NCBI GenBank assembly: GCA_019745415.1
Contig: JAIETF010000025.1
Location: forward strand, 124,001-188,000
DNA length: 64,000 bases
Reading direction: 5' to 3'
Source of the DNA: Candidatus Obscuribacterales bacterium
GTDB taxonomy: Bacteria > Cyanobacteriota > Vampirovibrionia > Obscuribacterales > Obscuribacteraceae
Of the stretch, positions 9,961 through 19,600 are shown piece by piece (position 1 is the stretch's first letter; every line of letters starts with the position of its first letter). Position numbers and translations under genes: made by a program. The notes below the pieces were generated by a model. The model searched no databases. It saw only the letters and a list, made by a program, of their open reading frames with translations, and was not told where the DNA came from.

Positions 9961-10954
9961 GGCGCCACCTGAGCCGGCTGCCGGCCATAAAGGGTTTGAT
10001 ACCATCCAATTCCTCCGGTACAAGCCATTCTTCTTCTCTAAGCTCGATAAAATCTTGATTGACGGGCAAACCATAAAATTCAGCACCAAAGCGACTAACG
10101 AAATCTGCCAACTTATCAGAGGCGCCCACATCATCAAACAACTGCTTTAGTAAGGGCGCCAACACCGGAGCACTATAGACTCCGGCTGCTCCGCAAGCAC
10201 ATTCTTTCGCCTCTATACTATGAGGCGCACTATCGGAACCAAAGAAAAACTTAGCACTACCTGAGGTGGCAGCTCTGATGAGGGCTTCACGGTCCTCCGG
10301 GCGCTTGGCGACGGGCTTACAAAAGTTGTGAGGGTTGAGCCTGTCGCCAAGCAAGTCATCCAAAGTAATATAAAGGTGATGCAGGGTAATGGTCGCGGCT
10401 ACATTAGAGGGGAGCGCGGAAACACAGGAAACAGCAGCGGCTGTGGTGACATGCTCCAGCACAATCTTCAAACGAGTGAATCGTGCCGCTATTTCCTGCA
10501 AGACATCTAAAAATTTCTCTTCTCTGTCAAGTGAAAATGCACCGGGTAATTCACCGTGCAAACATAAAACCAAACCAAGATCTTGCATGGCCTCATAGAC
10601 AGGAAATAGAGCTCTAAAGTCTCGCACGCCGCCTTCTGAATTAGTGGTGACTCCATCTGGATAAAGTTTGCCGGCTATGGCGCCGGCTCTCTTTAAGTTA
10701 TCAATGGAAGAAGAGTCACAGGCCGGTGTAATTTTAAAGGTCATAAGCGGTTCAAAACCGGCTTCAGCAGAGCCTGCCGCCTGCAAAATCTCAGAGCGGT
10801 AATTCTTGAGATCTTGATCGGTAAGAACTGCTGGACTGGTATTGGGCATAATCAGAGCTCTAGCACACTGACTAACTGTATAGGGCAAAACTTGCTTGAG
10901 CATTTCCCCCTGGCGCAAATGCAAGTGCATGTCGTCAAACTTTCTAAGCTTCAT
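9953..10954 (-). CDS. pyrC: Dihydroorotase (class II, PyrC type)
   Basis: At 333 residues it matches the E. coli-type homodimeric dihydroorotase, which closes carbamoyl aspartate to dihydroorotate in pyrimidine synthesis. The metal-binding D-M-H-L-H-L-R motif lies at residues 8-14, and IMPNTSPAV follows near 36. KLYPDGVTTNSEGGV (about 97-111) carries the lysine expected to be carbamylated. Later metal histidines are in CLHGE (about 132), LEHVTT and TLHHLY, and the C-terminal GSDSAPH motif holds the catalytic Asp. Its start overlaps the kinase-like gene stop (ATGA). No other pyr gene is nearby, so placing it among surface-type genes is unusual. Confidence 0.93.
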   Translation of the reverse strand: MKLRKFDDMHLHLRQGEMLKQVLPYTVSQCARALIMPNTSPAVLTDQDLKNYRSEILQAAGSAEAGFEPLMTFKITPACDSSSIDNLKRAGAIAGKLYPDGVTTNSEGGVRDFRALFPVYEAMQDLGLVLCLHGELPGAFSLDREEKFLDVLQEIAARFTRLKIVLEHVTTAAAVSCVSALPSNVAATITLHHLYITLDDLLGDRLNPHNFCKPVAKRPEDREALIRAATSGSAKFFFGSDSAPHSIEAKECACGAAGVYSAPVLAPLLKQLFDDVGASDKLADFVSRFGAEFYGLPVNQDFIELREEEWLVPEELDGIKPFMAGSRLRWRLA

Positions 10955-12222
10955 AGAGTCTCCTCCAAAGCAGGCTCAATTTCAGGAATAATGGAAGCCA
11001 AAGCCGCTTCCACTTCAGCGAAACTGGCATAACCTTTATCGATGGTCAAACGCCCACTTTCATCTCTTGCCAGACGCACCATTTTTAGTACCACTTCTTC
11101 TATTTCTCTATTGACTTGGTTGTTAATCTGAGAGGGGAGAGAGGCACTTCGCAAGCCTCCTAGAAAAGGCTGCCCAAGCGAGTCACGAAATTGAATCAAA
11201 TGCTCCAGAGCTTCGGATAGGATAGACTGAGAAGCCTCGGCAGCTTCGGCAGCAGAGAGCGTCGACACGACTTCAGACTCCGAAGGCGATAAAGACAATA
11301 AAGGCTGCTTTCCACCGATTGCCTCCCAAAGACAATAGCCGAAAGCCATAATGTCGTCCACTTCCAAAAGAGGGTAATAGAGCGGCGTACCCACCATGGC
11401 ATTTTCTACATAGCGGTCGCTCATTTGCAAAGGCCCAAAATAGCCGGGGTCTAAGAGCTTGACCGTCAGTTCAGGGGCAGCGCCGTCGGCATCGAAATCT
11501 CCCTGCAAAAATATATTGTCGGGTGTGATATCGCCGTGATATTGCTCGGGGCGCTCTTCCATACCAAAGACCCCTTCTCGATCAAACACCAGCTCTAGGG
11601 CAAGCAGATCAAAAAGCTTGAGAATATCTTGCACGCCGGGATTGAACTGGTGCAGATACTGTCTGAGAGTTTTGCCCTGCAGAAAGGGCATCGAATAATA
11701 GACAAGCCCATCTTTGTTACCAACAGAGAGCAATTCAACAAAAGCTCCCGATGTAAAGCCAGCTAGCCTCTCAGCTTGTAAATCAATCATCTGCGAAGGC
11801 GAAGGATAGATATCGCAGACCTGAAAAGGAGTAACATCCATGGCTCGGGTCAACCAACGCTGACCAATACTGTCTTGCATCGGCAGACCAGCCACGGGGC
11901 GGGCAATCTTGTAGACTCGGCGATCGCCATCTTGATTCTCACCGAGCATGAGAAAAGAAAACCGTCCTTGCGCCAAAAAGCCTGTCAGCCTATAGCCTTC
12001 AAAGTCAAGACCGAGTAAGGAAGTCCAATCGATACCGGAAGAATAAGAAGAAGTAAGACCGCGACGAGCAATCTCATCTTGTACTAACGCAAACTCAGCC
12101 TGCTCACTGGTGGACACTTCGACACCAGCCATGGCGCAGGCTGTCAAAGACTTATCAAGACCATCCTTGCGCAAGAGCAGCTCCGCGTCAGACAGCGCCT
12201 GCACCTGCCTCTCCGACTCCAA
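10951..12222 (-). CDS. Divergent protein kinase-like protein
   Basis: A 423-residue protein with a kinase fold in its middle. After about 65 residues comes a diverged glycine loop (GFLAQGRFSFLML), then VYKIARP with the expected ATP lysine (about 106). The catalytic loop reads YHGDITPDNIFL (about 228) instead of HRDLKPEN, and the magnesium loop LLDPGYFG (about 257) has DPG in place of DFG. The catalytic Asp, Asn and second Asp are kept, so activity is possible. A TTG start is preferred, preceded by GAGGTGAG at good spacing. It overlaps pyrC by four bases. Substrate unknown; it could regulate the upstream giant protein or its neighbours, but that is inference from position only. Confidence 0.7.
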   Translation of the reverse strand: MESERQVQALSDAELLLRKDGLDKSLTACAMAGVEVSTSEQAEFALVQDEIARRGLTSSYSSGIDWTSLLGLDFEGYRLTGFLAQGRFSFLMLGENQDGDRRVYKIARPVAGLPMQDSIGQRWLTRAMDVTPFQVCDIYPSPSQMIDLQAERLAGFTSGAFVELLSVGNKDGLVYYSMPFLQGKTLRQYLHQFNPGVQDILKLFDLLALELVFDREGVFGMEERPEQYHGDITPDNIFLQGDFDADGAAPELTVKLLDPGYFGPLQMSDRYVENAMVGTPLYYPLLEVDDIMAFGYCLWEAIGGKQPLLSLSPSESEVVSTLSAAEAAEASQSILSEALEHLIQFRDSLGQPFLGGLRSASLPSQINNQVNREIEEVVLKMVRLARDESGRLTIDKGYASFAEVEAALASIIPEIEPALEETL

Positions 12223-12268
12223 AACTCACCTCATTCTGTCAGTAGAGCGAATCTATAGTTTACCAGGT

Positions 12269-13093
12269 TCAGGGACCTTTCTGCGGTCTCAAACTAGCGT
12301 CTCGCATCATGCCGCGGGGGTTAACCGCCACAGGCTTGAAACCAGCCCCAAAAGCCATGCCGAGTAAGGAGCCTGCGGCCACCCCATTCTTGACTTCATC
12401 CATAGAAGCCCAGCGTCCTTCCAAGGTGCGAGTACGGACTTCCACCCCAATAAACGACGCGGCGCCCCCTGCACCAAAACCGGTGGCAGCACCGGCTAAG
12501 CGCGGATAAGACTGGACTAAGCCGAGAGCTCCTTTCTCAGCTACTTTCTCAGAAGCAAGCAACTTGCCGCCCTCCGAGTGCAGTTTGCCAAAAGCATAGA
12601 CCGAAGCCGCAGAAGAAAAGGCTGCACCAAGCCTATCTTTATAGAAATTATTCTCGCGCGAAACTGTTGCAAAACCTTCATAAATACCAGCCGAAAGAGC
12701 CAAACTTTCAGCAGTCATTCGCCCCGTCAGAGCGGTCTCCCCAAGTGCGAGCGAGGAGCCTTTAACACCAGGCGCAAGGCTGCGCAGACCTCTATGCAAG
12801 ACAAGAACCTCGCCGACGGTTGCCAGCCCAGCCCCGGCTTGCTGAGCATACCAGGCAGCAGAGCCGCTTTCCGCAGGGGGCGGCGCTTTCACCAGTTCTC
12901 GAGCAGCAGGCTCATAGCCAAAGACATGACCCGCTAATTGATTCAAGCCGTCGTAAGGGCGCTGCACGGCCGAATACTTCATAGACTGCATAAATTCGCC
13001 GAAAAGACTGCTTTGCGCGGCGCTCTCAACCGCCTTAGCGCTGTCGCCTTTGCTTTCCGTTTTCTGCTCTTTATTCGGGCCGATCTCGGTCAT
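12269..13093 (-). CDS. Unknown Ala/Gly-rich protein
   Basis: 274 residues, not recognised. The N-terminus is polar and charged (TEIGPNKEQKTESKGDSAK). The centre is rich in Ala, Gly, Leu and Ser, with helices such as AGLATVGEVLVLHRGLRSL and segments resembling glycine-zipper or membrane-inserting helices (AGAATGFGAGGAASFIGVEV, AAGSLLGMAFGAGF). The style resembles the hydrophobic middle of the 2860-residue protein encoded two genes upstream. The ATG follows GAGAG. It starts ten bases after the stop of the 175-residue gene and lies in the same run, so a role linked to the giant protein is plausible but unproven. Confidence 0.6.
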   Translation of the reverse strand: MTEIGPNKEQKTESKGDSAKAVESAAQSSLFGEFMQSMKYSAVQRPYDGLNQLAGHVFGYEPAARELVKAPPPAESGSAAWYAQQAGAGLATVGEVLVLHRGLRSLAPGVKGSSLALGETALTGRMTAESLALSAGIYEGFATVSRENNFYKDRLGAAFSSAASVYAFGKLHSEGGKLLASEKVAEKGALGLVQSYPRLAGAATGFGAGGAASFIGVEVRTRTLEGRWASMDEVKNGVAAGSLLGMAFGAGFKPVAVNPRGMMRDASLRPQKGP

Positions 13094-13103
13094 TTACTCT
13101 CTT

Positions 13104-13631
13104 TCAACCTCGCTTCCAGGCAATGTTTTCCAGCAATGCTTCAATTTCATCTATATAGTCAGCATAGTCAACTTGCGGGGCGTTGAAATGCAACTCTTGA
13201 ACAGCAGAGCCGGTGCCGTCACTATCAATGAAGACGCCGTACTCGACCAAGCCGCTAGCCTTCCAAATACCTTCGACAATCAAGACCTTGCGCCCCGACT
13301 TGATCTCAGTACGACAGCTGGACAAAATAAAGTTCTCAGGGTTGGAAGCTTCCCTGACGACAAGATCGAGTTCGCCAAATTCAGCCGCTTCCACCTCATG
13401 AGGTTCGAGGGCAAGTGTGCGCAAAAAACTCTCAGCCGAAGCTTGCGGCAAGCGCCGCCCTCGGTAAAAGAAAACAAAAGCCACGTCAGTGTTTTCACTA
13501 TGACTGAACTTTCTTACATAGACTGTATCGTTGACAGCTTCATCCGGCCGCTCTAGATAGGCAAGCGGCAAACGAATAGATCTAATCTGCCCGATATCTC
13601 GCACCACTGTAGCTGTCTGCGCCGTCATCAT
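13104..13631 (-). CDS. Unknown 175-residue cytosolic protein, coupled to the giant LysM/annexin gene
   Basis: No signal peptide or membrane helix. The sequence is acidic and mixed alpha/beta, with strands such as DVAFVFFYRGRRL and KVLIVEGIWKASG and a C-terminal acidic helix (DYADYIDEIEALLENIA). Its ATG overlaps the stop of the 2860-residue gene (ATGA), a strong sign of coupled translation. Small genes tightly behind very large secreted or surface proteins with a protease-like C-terminus are often immunity or chaperone partners. That is a positional inference; no known immunity family was recognised. An adjacent second ATG at 13626-13628 is an alternative start. Confidence 0.6.
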   Translation of the reverse strand: MMTAQTATVVRDIGQIRSIRLPLAYLERPDEAVNDTVYVRKFSHSENTDVAFVFFYRGRRLPQASAESFLRTLALEPHEVEAAEFGELDLVVREASNPENFILSSCRTEIKSGRKVLIVEGIWKASGLVEYGVFIDSDGTGSAVQELHFNAPQVDYADYIDEIEALLENIAWKRG

Positions 13632-16600
13632 CTCGACCTCGGTTTTTCATCATTTAGATAATTATCGTAGATTGATTTGCCAACAAAGTAGAGCCCGGTA
13701 GCACCAGAAACGGCACCCAGAGTAAGAGCCGACACAACAGCCCCTTTCTTGATTTTCTTGTAAATTTCTTTCTCGGCTATCTCACTGGCTTTGGTGGGCT
13801 GCATGGCCTTAAACAAGGTCTTGAGGGGGACGCCCTGCTCCAGATAATCATGCCGCGAGCCCCATTGATTGGAGAAACGCACCATACCAGTTTCCTTATC
13901 GAAGGAATGGACATTGACCACGTGCCAGCCACCTTCTGTGCTCCAAGCCGATCTCACTCCACTCAGCCCGGAAAAGGGCTGCTGACTGGTATGAACCTGC
14001 AATACCGCCGGTAGTTTCTTCTCATTCTGCAAACGCTCAAGCAGATTAGCCAGAGAATCTTGATCTTTGACTCCATGAGCACCAATATAACTCAGTCCAT
14101 CTTTTTGATATGCTATGGAAAAGCCTGTAGCATCGCTTCCCGACGAGCGTTTGTTTACAGCCTCAAGTTCAGAGATACTCAACCCCTTGAATTTTTTGCC
14201 TTTGCTATCGTTCAGCTGTACAGACTTATCGCCCCAGCTGAAGACAACTTGTTCGGTTTCATAGCCGTTCCGCACCGCTTTCTCATACTTCACTTCACCG
14301 CGGCGAGCGACATACATAATCTGATTGCCGTTCTTGTCATAGCCAGGCTGACCGGCATCCAAAGAGCGCAAACGTGCACCCGACTTATCGAAGAGCTCGG
14401 TTATCGAACCGGGCGCGCTTATTCCTGCTATTAATCCGTTATCTGTAAAGACAAGTCTGGATACTTCGGCTGCACTATATTCGGTACCATCTTCACGGAA
14501 AAGTCTTTTATTACTGCCAAGTGTGCTTAGCTTATTGCCTTTATCATCAAATACAGATTCCAGAGGGTTCTTAGAACTAATCGGTCCAATTATATTACCC
14601 TTGGAATCGTAGGCAAAGTTACTGACTTCGAGCTTATTGCCACTGACAATGATGTGCTTATTGCCCTGCCAGTATGTATTGAGCATGGCGGTCTCAATCA
14701 GCTGACTGCTATAGTCTCTGGAGCCATCAGCCTTAATGGAAGCGAAATCAAGCTTACCTTCATTTTGCATCTTGAGCGCATGCAGAGCCTCAAAGTCGGG
14801 CTTCAGACCATGCCCTACATGGGAGAGATCAATTACCGCACCATCAGTGGTGACCAACTTTCCGTCAATGGCAATATCGGCTAAAATCTTGGCATTGCGC
14901 TGGGGCTCGTTCATATAATTGCGCACTTCTAAAGTGGTGACATTGCAGGTACCGTTACAGCCCTGGTCGACTGTAGTCGGTTTAACAGCATGGAAAAGAG
15001 CCAATTCAGCCAAATTAGCCCGCTCGGCATCGCCAATTACAGCAGCAGGGTTTGGTTCAAGCAAACGATTGATATTCTTCAGAAAGATAGCGCGCTGGTT
15101 TACATTCATATCTCTGGACAGACCAGAATCTTCGAATTCTTTCACCAACTTATCGAAGCGTTCTTTTCTGGCGGCGTCGGGGAAGGCGTTGCGGCTCAAA
15201 CGCTCAATCTCTTTACGTTCATGAATAATGTCGGCGCTAGTATACTGACTGAAGCCCTTCTTCACCTCAAGAACAGAGCCGTCCAGCCCTTCCACCGTAT
15301 AGGTTCCGCCATCAGAGAGACTCTTGACCCGGCGAATCGAACCATCACCTTCGGCCACATGCGCACCGAGGCCAAGATTCTTGGACTCTACAGTACCATC
15401 GGCTTTCTTCACTTCAACCGACCAAGCATCGCCGCTGCCTTCTCTATAGATTTTCTGACCCAACTCATCTTCAAAGCGCTGCAAACGTCCGCTTTCGTCA
15501 TATGCAAATTTTCTCACCAACCCCTTGTGGCTGGCCTCGACAATTCTGCCGGCGGGGTCGTATTCCATTCTGGTATCACGCACGGTGTCCAGCACTACTT
15601 TCGAACCATCAGCTCGGCGTGTAATCGTGCCCCTTTCGAACGGGGCCACGGTCGAACCGTCCGGCAATAAGGTCACTGGACCGGTTGCCTCTGGCAATTG
15701 AAAAGGACGGGGCTTCAGTAGTTCTTCGGCATTGTCGGAACGAGGTAATGGCTTGGCAACGGGGAATTCACCGGGAAGATCGCCGCCGGTGCGATGACCC
15801 GACCGCAGCAGGTCGGTCATCTTAGCCCTGACTTCTTTAGCCAATTCGAACTGTTTGATCTCGGCTTCACTGAGACCATTGTATTTGAGCTGCCGCAACT
15901 CGGTAACAGCGGCTTCCCTCGCCATCGGATCGCCGTTATCACCAGCCTTCAGCAAAGCCTCCAGCTCACCGACACGGGCATTCTGTGCAGCATTGAGAGG
16001 CTCAGGATATATGAGCGCCCCGTCCTTCTTGAAATACTCAACATCCTCCGGTTTCAAGCCCTTTGTTTGCAGCCATGCCAGCATTTGTGCTTGAATGCCG
16101 TTTTTCTCATCATGCAAAAGAGCATTGCGACTAGCCAAGCTGGCATCGGCTACTTCACGACCTTCTTTAGAAAGTACCTTGTAGGCGTCTTTGAAGCTGG
16201 CATCGACTGAGGCTATAGACTGCCAAACATTGCCGTCTTTGAACATGGTGCCGGGACCGCGGATGGCAACAATTTTGCTTGCACCACCAAGAGTGGCATA
16301 ATTATCAACACCATCGCCGTCAATGAGCGTGGTCGATATCTTATAACGACTGATCAGATTCTCTTGCTCGGCCCGTGAGAGTTGTTTAAAGCCAGGAGCA
16401 TCAACGGGATTTACAGGCACCGACCAGCTATCGATACCCGCCAATCTCAAGAGTTCTTTTTGATCATTAGTAAACTTCAGCTCCCAGCTACCGTCGGCAT
16501 TCTGAACTTTTGGCCAGCTGTCTACTTCAGCCATCGGCTTGAGGCGCGGTACTTTGTCGGGACCGACAACTGTCATCTCATCCAAGACCTTCTTCAGCTC

Positions 16601-19600
16601 TTCATAGCGCTCCTCACTTATTTTTCCAGCCTTGAAATTAGCATCCAATCCGGGCTTGATCTTGGCATTAAGATAGAGCTGTCCCATAAATTCCGGGGGC
16701 GCTATTTGATGTTCCTTAATCGCTTGCAAGATTCTATCTATGCGTTCAGGGTCATAGCCTTGCCGCTTGAGGCTGTGCTGAGCGGCGATGGCACCGTCGA
16801 TATGGTGAGTAAAGAAGTTGGCATCGGCGCCCGTAGGCGGCGGGAAGGCGAACTTCACCGAATCGGAATACATAGAAGCCAAAACCGCATCTTCCACTTC
16901 ATCGGCACTAAGACCAGCCTTGCGACTAACTTCCAAAACCTTAGCCATCTCGCCCTGGGTATGAATCCAGTTGACTTCAGGGTCTGGATGCATACGATCA
17001 CCTTGCCTGAACTGAGCAAAGTGCTCGCGCACCACGGCAAGGTTTTGAATAATATTGGCTTTCTGCCTATCGCTTAGACGACTATCGGTCATAAGACTTT
17101 CGTAGGCGCTCACCGGCGAACCATCAGAACCAATCGCTCTTACATCTTTCAGTTCGCGCTCAACCAGGGCGATAGAGTTCTCGTTCTCAGTGATACCAAG
17201 ACGCTTAAAGCGGTCTTTCACTTTGTTAATTTCAACACCGTCGCGGCCGAAAGTCATCTCTCCGGGTTTATCGAAGTGCTCGCGCCGTCCATCAGGATGC
17301 ACCACTGACTGCAACCTGTTCTCGGTCACGTGCATTACACGATCGGTACCATCCGGCGCATAATAGATAGCATGATCACCGCTCAGCATACGGAAAGAAC
17401 CATCAGGCAAGACTTGATAGGAATCGCGGCCCCAACCGACTTCCTCTCCAGCCGGTGAGAAGTTCGCCCAGTCGCCATCCTCGTTGATTCGATGAAAGCG
17501 TCCGTCGGGCAAGGTAATCTGATTCAGCTCTCCATTAGCACCATAACCGTACTTATAGACACCGCCAGGTCTATGCATCTCGATAGCCTGACCCTGGGGC
17601 GAGAATTTTGTATAACCCCCTTCCGGAGAAATAAGCATTACACCATCAGCCGACTCGACTCTGATATTTCCCTCTCTTGTAAGTTTGACTTCGCCGCTCA
17701 GTTCGGTAATCTTGCCGTCTTTATCGCTAAGTTTGTACCTACCGGCATCACTGGAAATCACCCTACCATCGTGGAAATCAACTTGCTTGAGGGCACCGCC
17801 CTCATCATATTGAAATTTAGCTCCGCCCACTCTGCCACTAACGGCATCCAAGGAACCGTCCGCAGCCACCTCCAATTTCCGACCCGAGATAGAGTCGAAC
17901 TCAGAGATTCTGCCATCGGCACCAAAGACCGCCTTAGAGCCGCCTTCAGGCTGCCAGGTCATATTGCCTTGGCTATCGACTCTAAAAATCCCCCTAGCGT
18001 CGATAGTGCCGTCTTTGTCGGAAATCTTCCAATTCAAACCATCTTCGCTCTTAAAGACTCTGCCGTCAGAGGTTCGAGCCTCTCTCACCGCGCCTTCAAG
18101 AGGTCCGCCTTGATGATATTCAATTTGAGCTCGACCAGTGGGCGTCACCACTTCAGAGACGCGTCCGTCGCTGTTCAGACGAGTACCAAGCTCAGCCTCA
18201 CCGCCCGGGGCATGAATACCGGCGCCTTCCCTTCTCAAGCTTGAGAGACCCCGGCCCAAGCCCTTGAAGGCTATGGAGAAGCCGCCGGCCATGGCACCAC
18301 CAGATAGAGCGCCGATAGCTCCTTCAGCCAGGGCTGACTGCACCGATTCACCTTCGATGCCGCCTCGAACGGCGCCCGACATAGCACCGCCTACGATACC
18401 AGAAGCCGTATTAAGGGCCACTTCTCTGCCGCCGGCAATCAATTCTCTAGATGCCTCTGCCCGAATGGCTTTATTAAGTTCATCGGTAAGCAGTCTTTGC
18501 ACTTGCGGGATGTCTTCACCCTGAGCCGCCAGTCTCTTGGCCAATTCGTTCATAGCTTTATCGTCTATAGAATCGGAACCATTGGCTATGGCTACCGCCA
18601 CCTTCTCCTTAAGCTCTCTTTCGAGAGTCTCAGAACTGCCTTCTTTCAAAAGCGATCTTCCTGCCGTCTTGGCCAGATCATCAGCTTGAGACAATACTCC
18701 ATGGGCAGCGGTAGCAGCACTGCGCTCGCCCAGCTTGAGCAGCTGCGCCGCCTGTGCCGGACCAAGTACAATAGTGGCGGCATCAATAGCACCAGTGGCA
18801 GCATCACTGACTAATTGCGCGCTCTGGAAATCATAGTCGGCACCCATAAGAGCCGACTTGGCGCCCACCTTAAAGAGGGCACCACCGACACTGGTGTAAG
18901 CAAGCAGAGAGAGACTGACGCCACCGGTAAATTTAGCTCCAGCTACACCGGCAGCGATAATGGCAGTATCAACAACGGCATCGGCGGCAGCGCTCTCCGA
19001 CTTCTTGTAGAGTTCAAGCGATTCATAAAGACTCTTCTGAAATTGCTCTCTCTCGCTTGCCGGAAGTTCTTGATACTTTCTAGAATAATCAGCGGTGATA
19101 CGGCTGTATTGGTCAAGCTGGTCTTGAGTCATGTGACCGGTGCCGTCCCAAACCTTATCAACCCAAGCCCGGCCAAGACCGTCAGCGCTCTCATAAACTT
19201 CCGAACGAGCGTCGTTATATGCTTCGCGGGCAGTCTGCTGACCTCTCAAGGCTCTGGCCGCTTCCATTTTCTCGCGGCCGCCGAGTTCATCGAGAACATC
19301 GCCCTTTAGAGATGCTCCATACTTATTCTCGTAAGCCTGACGCACAGCCTCTCTTTCTTCAGGCTTAAGCCCGGCAAAAATCTCTTTGATTTTTGCCTCA
19401 TCAGTGCCTACGCCCACCATGGCGGCGCGCAACTCATCTTCCGGTCGCATCTCGCCCTTTTGCCGAGCGATATTCAAAGCTATTTCGCGCTCTTCACTAG
19501 ATAAGAAAGAGAGTGTTTTATCGGGATTATTTAGAACCTCTTGCCAGTCTGCATCAGTGGCTCGGTCTTTCTTCAGAGACTCAAAGAAACCTTTCTCATC

